Shown: piece after piece, positions 39,572 to 47,403 of the stretch | How the letters are laid out: each line of letters starts with the position of its first letter | How positions within the stretch are numbered: the first letter of the stretch is position 1 | Assembly (NCBI GenBank): GCA_035940955.1 | Contig: DASZEJ010000160.1 | Location: forward strand, 1-64,000 | Direction: 5' to 3' | From: CADCVT01 sp035940955 | Lineage (GTDB): Bacteria > Actinomycetota > Thermoleophilia > Solirubrobacterales > Solirubrobacteraceae | Length of the DNA stretch: 64,000 nt | Notes under the pieces: model-generated | Database searches by the model: none | What the model saw: only the letters and a program-made list of their open reading frames with translations | Told to the model about the DNA's origin: nothing | Position numbers and translations under genes: made by a program

Positions 39572-40888
39572 GTGGCCGCCGCGCACGTCCCGCCGCTCGC
39601 GGCCGGCGGCGCCGGCGGGCCGCGCCGGTCGCTGCTGCTCGCCGGCGGCGGGGTCCGCGTCGCCTACCAGGCTGGCGTGCTGTTGGCGCTCGACGAGGCG
39701 CAGCTGCGCTTCCACCACGCCGACGGCGCGTCGGGCGGGATCTTCAACCTCGCGATGCTCATGTCCGGCCTCGGGCCGGTGCAGGCATGCGAGCGCTGGC
39801 GGGCGCTCGACGTCCTGTCCTTCGCGTCGCTGCCCCCGCTGCGCCGCCTGCTCGCCGGTCCGCCGTACCCTGCGCTCGGAGGGGCGGCCGGCATCCGCAA
39901 GCGCGTGCTCCCGGCTCTGGGGGTCGACGTCGAGCGCATCCGCGCGGCGAGGGGGATGGACGCAACCTTCAACGTCTGCGACTACGCGACCAAGCAGTGC
40001 GTCGCCGTCCCTCACGACGAGGTCGACCTCGACGTGCTGGTCGCCGGTGTGTCGCTGCCGATCGTCAGCCCCGCCGTGCGGCGCGACGGCCGCACGCTCG
40101 TCGACGCCGTCTGGATCAAGGACACGAACGTGACCGAGGCGCTGCGCCGCGGGGCCGAGGAGCTGTGGCTCGTGTGGTGCATCGGCAACCACGGCGTCTA
40201 CCGCGACGGCGCGTTCCAGCAGTACGTCCACATGATCGAGATCGCGGCGAACGGCGCGCTGCAGGGCGAGCTGGAGCTGGTGCGCGAGCGAGGCGTGCGG
40301 CTCCACGTGGTCAAGCCGAGGGTGCCGCTGCCGCTCGACCCGGACCTGCTCTTCGGCCGGATCGACGCGTCGACGCTGATCGCGATGGGCTACCGCGACG
40401 CCTGCACGTACCTCGCCGACCCGCCGCCGGGGGGCGTCCCCGCCGACGCCTCGGCGACGCGGATGGAGGACCCGGTGCCGGGCGTCGCGTTTCGCGAGCA
40501 TCTCGTCGCCGACGGGCTCGACCTGCGCGTCGGGTGGGAGGTCGACGACCTCGAGGCGTTCATGCGCGAGCCGCGCGGCACGGTCGTCGGCGACGCGACG
40601 CACGAGCGGATCGGCGAGCGGCGTCCCGCCCGCGCGGGGTCGTTCTCGGTCGACGCCGGCGGCGAGGTCACCGCGGAGCTCCAGTTCGACGGGCTGACCG
40701 TGGAGGTCCGCCGCCGGCTGCGCGACTACGCCGACGTCGAGGTCAGCGTGGACGGCGCACCGCCCGTCTCGGTCACCCGCCGCGGCCAGCCGCCCTGGGT
40801 CGTGCTGCACGCGCGCGGCACGGGCTCGGCGCGCGAGGGCGCGGCCGCGCGCCGGCTCTTCTTGCGGTGGCTCAGATCGGCACGGTGA
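39572..40888 (+). CDS. Patatin-like phospholipase with altered catalytic motif
   Basis: The 438-residue protein has a patatin fold: oxyanion loop LLLAGGGVRVAYQAG, nucleophile Ser54 in DGASGGIF (G-x-S-x-G), and the partner Asp178. The Asp is in LVDAVWIKD, where the usual D-G-G/A is D-A-V. Residues ~300-438 are an additional domain with FSVDAGGEVTAELQFDGLTV. It presumably hydrolyses an acyl ester of a lipid, but the altered Asp motif makes activity less certain. GTG 39572 follows the membrane protein stop by three bases. It is the last gene of the GMC operon and overlaps the convergent phosphoesterase by 17 bases. Confidence 0.85.
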   Translation: MAAAHVPPLAAGGAGGPRRSLLLAGGGVRVAYQAGVLLALDEAQLRFHHADGASGGIFNLAMLMSGLGPVQACERWRALDVLSFASLPPLRRLLAGPPYPALGGAAGIRKRVLPALGVDVERIRAARGMDATFNVCDYATKQCVAVPHDEVDLDVLVAGVSLPIVSPAVRRDGRTLVDAVWIKDTNVTEALRRGAEELWLVWCIGNHGVYRDGAFQQYVHMIEIAANGALQGELELVRERGVRLHVVKPRVPLPLDPDLLFGRIDASTLIAMGYRDACTYLADPPPGGVPADASATRMEDPVPGVAFREHLVADGLDLRVGWEVDDLEAFMREPRGTVVGDATHERIGERRPARAGSFSVDAGGEVTAELQFDGLTVEVRRRLRDYADVEVSVDGAPPVSVTRRGQPPWVVLHARGTGSAREGAAARRLFLRWLRSAR

Positions 40889-42425
40889 ACTCGTCCTCGA
40901 CCGGCGGGTCGGCGCCCGAGTTCGCGCAGCCGCTGACGCCGAAGCAGCGCACTCGGATCTCACGGTCGCCGGCGTCGACCCGCAAGAAGCTCTTGAAGAA
41001 CGGCGGCTCGTTCCAGTCGAAGAACTCCGAGGCGAGGCGGTGGAACCCGCGCTTGGCCGGGGCCGGCTGGAGCAGCCGGGCGGCGATCCTGGCCCGCCGC
41101 GAGAGCGTGACCTGCTCGCCGCGCGTCGGCTCGATCTCCAGACCGGTGCTCAGGTAGGAGGCAGCCTCCTCCGGCGTCAGCTCGAGCAGCCCGCGACCGA
41201 ACGCCAGGCGGCGGTCGTAGAGCTGCGAGAAGCGCGCGAGCGAGTCGCCGCGCAGCGGATAGCACGTGAAGTCGTCCTCGGCCACGCCGTCGTCGGGCAG
41301 GTCGACGCGCGGGATCTGATGCGTGGCGTGCGTGTACGCCCCGCCGCCGCCGCTGACGACGTACTGCAGCGGGCGGCCGTCGGGCAGCGTGACGGGGTAG
41401 CGCTGGTAGTTGTGGGTGTCGCCGCCGATCGCGACCTTGTAGTTGGCGCGCTCGTCGCGGACGACGTCGTCGACGGCCTTGGCGAGCTTGGGGTCGAGGC
41501 GCCTGCTGTTGACGATCAGCGGCTTGCCGGTGACGAGGATCTTCGGCCGCCGCTGGGGCTCGAACGAGACGCGCCGCAGCCACACGGCCTGCTCCTCGTC
41601 GATCGACCCGAAGATCCCGGTGTCGATGCCGACGATCCGCACGGGACCGGCGTCGATCGCCCAGTACGGCCCTGGCTGAGGCGGGTCGGGCGCCTGCGTC
41701 ACGCGCCCGCGCGCCTTGCGGATCGCGGCGAGCGTCCGGTCGTCGGGGCGCATCGTCGTGCGCCACAGCAGGCGCGCGATCTTTCCCCTGATGCCCGGCC
41801 CCACCGGCAGCGGGGCCTGCGGCTGGTCGATGCCGCAGATGTGCGACATGAACCCGTGCAGGCCGTCGTACCAGTCGTGGTTGCCGGGGATCGCGTAGAT
41901 CGGCTGGTCCAGGTCGCGGTAGGGGCGGAAGAACTTGGTGTCGTAGCCGCCCATCTCGCCGGCCGGGTACGTGACGTCGCTTGCGATGATCGTGAAGTCG
42001 GTGTCCCCCGCCTGCGACAGCAGCGCCGGCACGACCGCGTACTGGCTCTCGTCCCCCTCCCCCGGGTCGCCGAGGAGGAGGAAGGACGCCGATTCGCCGC
42101 CGCGGCGCACGACGAAGTCCGGGTCGCGACCCTCGGACTCGGCGCGCTCGCGCGCGAGCCGGACCCACACGACGCGCGCACGGTCGACCGGGTCGTAGAC
42201 GAACTTCGAGAGGGTGTCGTTGCGCGCCGCCCACAGCGTGCTGGGCCGGAGCCACGAGTCCCGCCGCTTGGTCGCGGGGACGTCGAGGATCCACGCACCC
42301 GGCCCGTCACAGTGGGTCCACCCCGCGCCCGCCGCCGATTTCCGCGAACTATGTGGATAACTGGAATTCACTCCACGAAATTGTCCCGCAGGAACCTTCC
42401 GCGTCAACCCCGGCTCGCTCGCCAT
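40872..42425 (-). CDS. Metallophosphoesterase
   Basis: The calcineurin-like phosphoesterase is up to 517 residues long from ATG 42425. Motifs in order: LLLGDPGEGDE, DVTYPAGEMGGYD, IPGNHDWYDGL (GNHD), and IGGDTHNYQRYP (GDTH). The C-terminal ~150 residues are beta-rich and end with RVRCFGVSGCANSGAD. It probably hydrolyses a phosphoester with a two-metal centre. The first ~40 residues have unusual composition and no good ribosome site, so the true start may lie further in. It is convergent with the patatin gene, and both may belong to one lipid-phosphate function. Confidence 0.82.
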   Translation of the reverse strand: MASEPGLTRKVPAGQFRGVNSSYPHSSRKSAAGAGWTHCDGPGAWILDVPATKRRDSWLRPSTLWAARNDTLSKFVYDPVDRARVVWVRLARERAESEGRDPDFVVRRGGESASFLLLGDPGEGDESQYAVVPALLSQAGDTDFTIIASDVTYPAGEMGGYDTKFFRPYRDLDQPIYAIPGNHDWYDGLHGFMSHICGIDQPQAPLPVGPGIRGKIARLLWRTTMRPDDRTLAAIRKARGRVTQAPDPPQPGPYWAIDAGPVRIVGIDTGIFGSIDEEQAVWLRRVSFEPQRRPKILVTGKPLIVNSRRLDPKLAKAVDDVVRDERANYKVAIGGDTHNYQRYPVTLPDGRPLQYVVSGGGGAYTHATHQIPRVDLPDDGVAEDDFTCYPLRGDSLARFSQLYDRRLAFGRGLLELTPEEAASYLSTGLEIEPTRGEQVTLSRRARIAARLLQPAPAKRGFHRLASEFFDWNEPPFFKSFLRVDAGDREIRVRCFGVSGCANSGADPPVEDEFTVPI

Positions 42426-42525
42426 CGTTGCGTGTTCCAGTCCGGCCCGGCGGAGTCCACTTAGGCGGTGATGGGAGACGAGACATCGCCCCGAGCCGAC
42501 CGGCCCGGAGGTCTGCGTCAACCTG

Positions 42526-42744
42526 ATGGTCGAGAACGAGGACTACGACGGCGGCTATCAGAACATCGACTCCGCCTGCGCGCGGACGGGCGGGGCCGGC
42601 AACATCAGGACGCGGGATCGGGGAGGCCCGTGCTCGTCGAACGAATACCCGGAGGACTGGCTCGCCAGCGGGACCGGGTACGCCGAGTATCGCGGCCAGG
42701 GATATTTCGCCTCCCAGCGCAAGCTGAACACGCTGTACTGCTGA
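42526..42744 (+). CDS. Orphan ORF fragment, 72 aa
   Basis: The ORF reads VENEDYDGGYQNIDSACART, then GGPCSSNEYPEDWLASGTGY and ends QRKLNTLYC. It is rich in Tyr, Asn and Cys, unlike its Ala/Arg-rich surroundings, and the frame stays protein-like for ~18 codons upstream (from RPEPTGPEVCVNL) without a start codon. It may be the C-terminus of a secreted Cys-bonded protein whose front is lost. The 360-bp stretch 42426-42785 holds nothing else that I can support. Confidence 0.35.
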   Translation: MVENEDYDGGYQNIDSACARTGGAGNIRTRDRGGPCSSNEYPEDWLASGTGYAEYRGQGYFASQRKLNTLYC

Positions 42745-42785
42745 GTACCGCGGGCGGGCGGCAGCTCGCCCGCCCGCCCCCTCCG

Positions 42786-43209
42786 ATGTCCATCGTGCTC
42801 CGCCACTCCTCAGGCGACGCCTCGGTCGCGGTGTTCGTGGATGCGTCGTCGGGCGAAGCGTGGCTGATCTCGGAACCGCCGCTGCGACCGCGGCTCCCGC
42901 TCACACAGACACCGCAGGTCTGCGTGATCGGCTATCCGCGGACGGAGCTGGTCCTCGCGGGGAGAGCGCCTGCCCGGGACTACCGTGACCGGCACGTGCG
43001 TCGCGGCCCCGTCGGGCGGCGTGTTCGAGGCGCGCGTGCACGACCCGTACTGGCTCGTCGGTCTGCCCCTCTTCACGGAGCATCGGCTTGCGGAGCTTCG
43101 GCTGATCGGTCCCGGCGGCGCGGTCGTCGCTCGGCACCAGCTCGGCGACCTCCCCGGTCTCCGCGCGGTCGAACGAGACGGTTGGACGTACTACGGTCCG
43201 CGCGACTGA
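42786..43209 (+). pseudogene. Hypothetical protein with a one-base frameshift
   Basis: The first frame (from ATG 42786) reads MSIVLRHSSGDASVAVFVDA and on to VCVIGYPRTELVLAGRAPA. Then a different frame continues naturally: GTTVTGTCVAAPSGGVFEAR, DPYWLVGLPLFTEHRLAELR, ending DGWTYYGPRD at 43209. Removing one C from CCCGGG near 42973-42978 joins APA directly to GTTVTG and gives one ~140-residue protein. This is either a genuine frameshift mutation or a base-calling error in a GC-rich run. The family is not recognised. Confidence 0.5.
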
Positions 43210-43637
43210 AGACCCGGGGCCGCCGAGGCGGCGCGAGCCGCCTCGATCACCGGCTCGATCCTCGGCCAGTCCGCCCGGGCACCGAAGAAGGCAGCGGCAA
43301 GGCAGCCAGCACACCAGCTCCCGGCCCCGCACCCTGCACGCGTCCCTGCGACAGGCCCGGACGACGACGCCGTCGGGCTCGCCGGAGCGCATCCGGTCGA
43401 TGACCGCCTGAAGCCCGGGACGCCGCGCGAAGCGAACGCCATCCGCGCCGATGACCGAGCCGCCGGTGACGGGACCGTGCTTGACGGCGGCCGGCAGCTC
43501 CACGTAGCCGAGCGGGCCGCGAGCCCCCGCGCGCCACGCTCCAACGCGCGTGTTCGAGCGGCCTCAGGCGAGACGGTCGAGGTGAACGGCGAGTTCACCC
43601 AGTCGCCGCGTCCGCGGCGCCGGTCGTTCGCACTCAC
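43191..43637 (-). pseudogene. Decayed or mis-sequenced ORF downstream of MerR-like gene
   Basis: GTG 43637 overlaps the stop of the MerR-like gene (GTGA) and opens sensibly: GDWVNSPFTSTVSPEAARTR. After ~residue 40 this frame becomes low-complexity. A second frame then looks like protein (LGYVELPAAVKHGPVTGGSV, GADGVRFARRPGLQAVIDRM, GVVVRACRRDACRVRGREL), and the original frame resumes near ADWPRIEPVIEAARAASAAP. Two frame changes would reunite it. The stretch 43210-43633 contains no other supportable gene. Confidence 0.35.
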
Positions 43638-44806
43638 CGGCTGACCGATCGCTTGACGATCCCGCGATCGTCCCTCGGGTAGACCCGGACGGCCCCGTCA
43701 CCGAGTCGCGTGCTGAGCAGCTTGCCGATGCGCACCGCGTCGTTCTTGCGGGACACGCTCAGGCCGAGATCGGCGCTGAGCTTCCATCCCTTTCCCGATG
43801 CGGGGTGGACGAACAGCTCGAAATCGTCGTCGTAGAGGAGCACCTCGCCGGAGGACAACGGACCCGGCGGCTTCGTGCGACCGGACGAGCCGCGTGGCTT
43901 CGAAACGCGCTTCTCGCGCTCGAAGACGAGGTGGCTCTCCGCATCGGACCGCGCGCTCAGATCGTCGGACGCGATGGCGCCGAACGCATCATGAAGCTTG
44001 ACGGAGCGGGCGAGCGTCGTCCGGGCGAGATGCTCGCCCAAGTCATCGTCGGTGGGGGTGGCCGACCGCTCCTGCGGATCCTCGGCGGACGCCGACACCA
44101 GCACCGCACGAATTTGGCCGAGAATTCCCTGCGCGACCTCGGCGAACCGACGGCGACTCTCGGCCAGCCTCGAGCGGCGCGTCGCCAGCGTGTGCTCGAC
44201 GAGCCTGACGAAGCAATCATCGTCCGCATCCGCCGCTTGGAGCGTCGTCAGGGCCGCGACCTGGTAGCGATCGAGCGCGGCGAGCGCGAACGCGTGCACG
44301 ACCGCCGCGGAGAAGAACTGACGACGGCCGTCGATGCGATAGCCCGGCAGGAGCGTCGCGTTCTCCCACTCTCGTACCTGCTTGGCGGTGGCACCGGTGA
44401 CCGCCGCGAGTTCGCCGACGGTCAACGGGTAATCGCGGCGCTCGCCTCCCGCAAGCATGCGCCACGGCTCCCGCACCACCAGCGTCTGCTCGTCGGTTAG
44501 GCGTTCCACGAGACCGAACTCGGACGCCAGCGGGAGGTCGACGTCGGCGTTCCGTGTCGCAGCCGTCAGGATCTCGACGCCGACGCGATCGGGCTCGACG
44601 TCGAGCCCCAGCAGCTCCCGCTGCACGTCGGAGACGTCACCGCCGAAGGCGTCGGCCCACATCGCGATCTGGCGCCGCGCGAGGGGGCTGAGATCGCGAC
44701 GATCGTCGAAGCCGTCGACGAACTCGCCGTCGAGCACGTAGCCGCGCTGGTCGGCTCGGAGCTGAGGGCCGGAGAAGTCGATACGGGTGGCCGGGGTCTC
44801 GGGCAT
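43634..44806 (-). CDS. MerR-like regulator with DUF2188-like C-terminus
   Basis: The 390-residue protein has a MerR-type winged helix near residues ~125-175 (YPLTVGELAAVTGATAKQVR, EWENATLLPGYRIDGRRQFF). A long helical region follows (VEHTLATRRSRLAESRRRFA). The C-terminal ~60 residues, VHPASGKGWKLSADLGLSVS onward to VRVYPRDDRGIV, resemble DUF2188. The N-terminal 100 residues are unassigned. Two 12-bp direct repeats lie 26-57 bases upstream of the ATG, which fits autoregulation. It follows the HYD1-like gene on the same strand with an 84-bp gap. Regulator or antitoxin-like roles are both possible. Confidence 0.65.
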   Translation of the reverse strand: MPETPATRIDFSGPQLRADQRGYVLDGEFVDGFDDRRDLSPLARRQIAMWADAFGGDVSDVQRELLGLDVEPDRVGVEILTAATRNADVDLPLASEFGLVERLTDEQTLVVREPWRMLAGGERRDYPLTVGELAAVTGATAKQVREWENATLLPGYRIDGRRQFFSAAVVHAFALAALDRYQVAALTTLQAADADDDCFVRLVEHTLATRRSRLAESRRRFAEVAQGILGQIRAVLVSASAEDPQERSATPTDDDLGEHLARTTLARSVKLHDAFGAIASDDLSARSDAESHLVFEREKRVSKPRGSSGRTKPPGPLSSGEVLLYDDDFELFVHPASGKGWKLSADLGLSVSRKNDAVRIGKLLSTRLGDGAVRVYPRDDRGIVKRSVSR

Positions 44807-44831
44807 GGTGAGACTGTATCAGGTCCTTACG

Positions 44832-44863
44832 TTCGAAGGTAAAGCCTTTCCTTCGGAAGTAAA
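44832..44863. promoter_or_regulatory. Two 12-bp direct repeats upstream of MerR-like gene
   Basis: TTCGAAGGTAAA (44832-44843) and TTCGGAAGTAAA (44852-44863) differ at two positions and are 20 bp apart, about two helical turns. They lie in the AT-richer 84-bp gap between the HYD1-like stop and the MerR-like ATG. Binding by the MerR-like protein is inferred. Confidence 0.5.
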
Positions 44864-44890
44864 CCAATATCCTCACTCAGGCGCTCTCTC

Positions 44891-45337
44891 TCACGGCAGC
44901 GCGAGCGGATCGAAGAGCGTCAGAGAGTGCTGCCACTGCCCGTCGACGATGGCCGCCCATCCCACGATCTGGTTCGGGAGCTCCACGAGGCTGCCCGGAT
45001 CAGCGAGATGGCGCATGCCGTCGCGCGTGTCGGGATCACTCTCGAAGGTGATGTCGGGCCCCGACGCGAGCACGACGACCGCGCGCAGCTTCTCTCGCTC
45101 GTGATACGAGCCGTCGAGGATCCGCCCGGCCAAATCTTCCTCCGTCCGCGAGCCCGGCGCGTACGGGCAGACGTAGACGCCCGCCCGCCCCTTCGTGTGC
45201 TTCGTGCCGACCTTGAAGGTCTTCGAGGCGACGATCGCTCGGGCGCGCGTGCGCTCGGTGTAGTGGAACCAGTACCGCGGGCTGCCGGGGCGGTTCCACA
45301 CCAATGCGCTCCGGTAGTTCGCGATGAGATCGTCCAC
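44891..45337 (-). CDS. HYD1-like protein, possible ADP-ribosyltransferase toxin
   Basis: The 148-residue protein contains RYWFHYTERTRARAIVASKT near the N-terminus, GRAGVYVCPYAPGSRTEEDL, RAVVVLASGPDITFESD and PNQIVGWAAIVDGQWQHSL. The early H-Y-T motif, the later G-V-Y-V strand and the short length resemble HYD1-signature ADP-ribosyltransferase-fold domains used as toxins. This is a motif-level call without a catalytic Glu I can fix. The start is GTG 45337. It is followed by the MerR-like gene, so a toxin-and-regulator pair is plausible but unproven. Confidence 0.45.
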   Translation of the reverse strand: MDDLIANYRSALVWNRPGSPRYWFHYTERTRARAIVASKTFKVGTKHTKGRAGVYVCPYAPGSRTEEDLAGRILDGSYHEREKLRAVVVLASGPDITFESDPDTRDGMRHLADPGSLVELPNQIVGWAAIVDGQWQHSLTLFDPLALP

Positions 45338-45455
45338 TGCAGCACCGTAACGCCGAGACGACCGAGCACGACCGCTTCGACGCCGCTTGCCCCCCGGCGC
45401 GTACGCGCATCACGCTGCCGGCGACGGCGGGCCCGATCCGTCCGCGGTCGCCGAC

Positions 45456-46463
45456 ATGGTGAGCGGGATGAGCGCAGAGGCCGCCGCACGCACGGGATGG
45501 GCCTCGCCGCCGAGCCTGGTGCCGGCCGGGGTGAGCGCGGGAGCGCTGCTCGTGGTCGCGGGCTTCGCCACCACGTGGGCGCGGTACGAGTCGCTCGCGG
45601 GCGAGGGGTGGTACGCCGTCGGTGCCGCGGAGCAGTCGACGCTGCTGGCGGACGGCGCACAGTCGCTCGTCGACGCGCTGTTGTTCGCCGGCCTGGCCGT
45701 CGCCGTCGGCCTGCTGGCGGTGGTGCTCTGGTCGCGGGTGATCGCCCGGCAGGCGCGCAACCCCAGCGCCGCGGTGCGCGCGGGGCATCGCGGAGTGCGG
45801 TGGATGCGCGACCGGCCGATCACGGCGCATCTCCTCATCCCGGCCGTGCTCGTCGCGGCCGCCGGGCTGCCGCCCGCCGCGCTCGGGTATGCGGCAGCCG
45901 CCGTCGCGCTGGTGTTGGCCTCGGCCGGCATCATCCGCCTCGCGGGCGCCGTCTTCGACGCCGTCTGGGCCGGCGAGTCGCGGGTCGCTCGATGGGGGCG
46001 CGTCCCGTTCGCTCTGGGGTGGTTGGCCGGTCTGGCGTCGGTCGTCGGAAGCTGGCGGTCGATCACTGGCGTCGTGACCTACATCGGCGCGTTCGTCATC
46101 GGCGCCTGCGTCGCGCGCGCACATCCGGAGCTCCGGACCGCGACGGCCGTCGACCTCGTCAAGGCGCAATGGCCGGTGCTGGTCGTGATGACCCTTGCCG
46201 GCTCGGCGCTCTTCTCGGTCGCCAGCGTGGCCGATCGGCGGGACGGCCTGCGCCTCGTCGACGTACACGAGCGCGGCGCCCAGCCGTGGCGCGGCTACGA
46301 GCTCGGCGTCCGGGGCGGGCGCTCGGCGTTCCTGCGCGCCGACGGCCTGGAGCCGGTAGAGCTGCCGCCCGGATCGCTCGCCCGCGTCGAGCTCGTCGAC
46401 ACAGACGCCCGCGCGAGCCACCGGAGCCGCACGCTCGCGCAGCGGCTGCTCGACGCGTTCTAG
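45456..46463 (+). CDS. Polytopic membrane protein of unknown function
   Basis: From ATG 45456 the protein has 335 residues with about seven hydrophobic helices (LVPAGVSAGALLVVAGFATT, LVDALLFAGLAVAVGLLAVV, LLIPAVLVAAAGLPPAALGY, and four more). A C-terminal ~85-residue soluble domain follows (from LRLVDVHERGAQPWRGYELG). An in-frame ATG at 45468 behind GAGCGGG is equally possible. No family is recognised. It is convergent with the EEP hydrolase, overlapping by four bases. Confidence 0.7.
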   Translation: MVSGMSAEAAARTGWASPPSLVPAGVSAGALLVVAGFATTWARYESLAGEGWYAVGAAEQSTLLADGAQSLVDALLFAGLAVAVGLLAVVLWSRVIARQARNPSAAVRAGHRGVRWMRDRPITAHLLIPAVLVAAAGLPPAALGYAAAAVALVLASAGIIRLAGAVFDAVWAGESRVARWGRVPFALGWLAGLASVVGSWRSITGVVTYIGAFVIGACVARAHPELRTATAVDLVKAQWPVLVVMTLAGSALFSVASVADRRDGLRLVDVHERGAQPWRGYELGVRGGRSAFLRADGLEPVELPPGSLARVELVDTDARASHRSRTLAQRLLDAF

Positions 46464-47377
46464 AGCTCGAGGTCGACGGCGACCGCGCAGTGGTCCGACG
46501 CCTTCGGCCGGTCCCATCCGACGCCGCGCAGCCGGTCGCCGCGGTAGCGCACCGCCCGGAGCGGCATGCCCTGGCGGTAGATCTGCGGCGGGCCGTCGAG
46601 CCTCTCGGCCAGGTGCCGTGAGAGCAGGACGTAGTCGAGCTGGCGGTACTCTTCCTTGTCGTCCCAGTAGTGCGTCCAGCGCTCGTCCTCGGGCAGCCGG
46701 TCGACGACGTTCTCCACGGCCTCCCAGGCCAGCAGGTCGCCCAGGGCGGTCTCGCCCTGCTGGTCGCGCTGCGGGAAGTCGTTGAGGTCGCCGAGCACCG
46801 CGAACGGGGCGTCGCCCGCGTCGCCGAACCGCGCGCGCACGATCTGCATGACGGCGGCCACCTGGTTGACGCGGCGCCGGCGGGTTGCGGCACGGCCGCC
46901 CGCCATCGACTTGAAGTGGTTGACGAACAGGGTGACGACGGCGCCCCCGGCGTCGACGTCGACCTCGAGGCAGTCGCGCGAGAACACGCGCTCGACCGGC
47001 AGGTCGGGGTCCGGGAGGTGCTGGTAGCTGCGGACGTGGACGATCGGGAACCGGCTCATGACCGCGACATCGATGAGCCGCGGGTCGTTGCCGTCGATGC
47101 CGGCGACGTGCGGGTACTCGGCGAGGCCGAGGAACTGGTCGCGGAAGTGCTTCAGCGTGTCGAGGCCCTCGACTTCCTGGAGCGCCAGCACGTCCGCCCG
47201 CACGTCCTCGATGGCCGCCGCGGTGATCGCCTTGTCCTCGTCGCCCAGCTCCATGAACAGGCTCTCGTCGACGATCCAGCCCTTCTTGTTCGCCTGCGCC
47301 GGGTCGACGTCGCCTCTGAACCGCCAGCGGGCGAACAGATTCTCGACGTTGAAGGAGGCGAGACGAACACTGGGCAT
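46460..47377 (-). CDS. Endonuclease/exonuclease/phosphatase-family hydrolase
   Basis: The 305-residue EEP-fold protein shows the metal-site motifs in order: ASFNVENLF, LALQEVEGLD (catalytic Glu), AVMSRFPIV, NHFKSMAGG, LGDLNDFPQ and SDHCAVAVDL (final Asp-His). No signal peptide is present, so it is probably cytoplasmic. Family members cleave DNA, RNA or phosphoinositide-like phosphoesters, and the substrate is not fixed by sequence. ATG 47377 is preferred to an upstream in-frame ATG, because MPSVRLASFNVENLF is the usual family start. Confidence 0.9.
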   Translation of the reverse strand: MPSVRLASFNVENLFARWRFRGDVDPAQANKKGWIVDESLFMELGDEDKAITAAAIEDVRADVLALQEVEGLDTLKHFRDQFLGLAEYPHVAGIDGNDPRLIDVAVMSRFPIVHVRSYQHLPDPDLPVERVFSRDCLEVDVDAGGAVVTLFVNHFKSMAGGRAATRRRRVNQVAAVMQIVRARFGDAGDAPFAVLGDLNDFPQRDQQGETALGDLLAWEAVENVVDRLPEDERWTHYWDDKEEYRQLDYVLLSRHLAERLDGPPQIYRQGMPLRAVRYRGDRLRGVGWDRPKASDHCAVAVDLEL

Positions 47378-47403
47378 GAGCCGACCATAGCCCGCGTCGG
47401 GGT

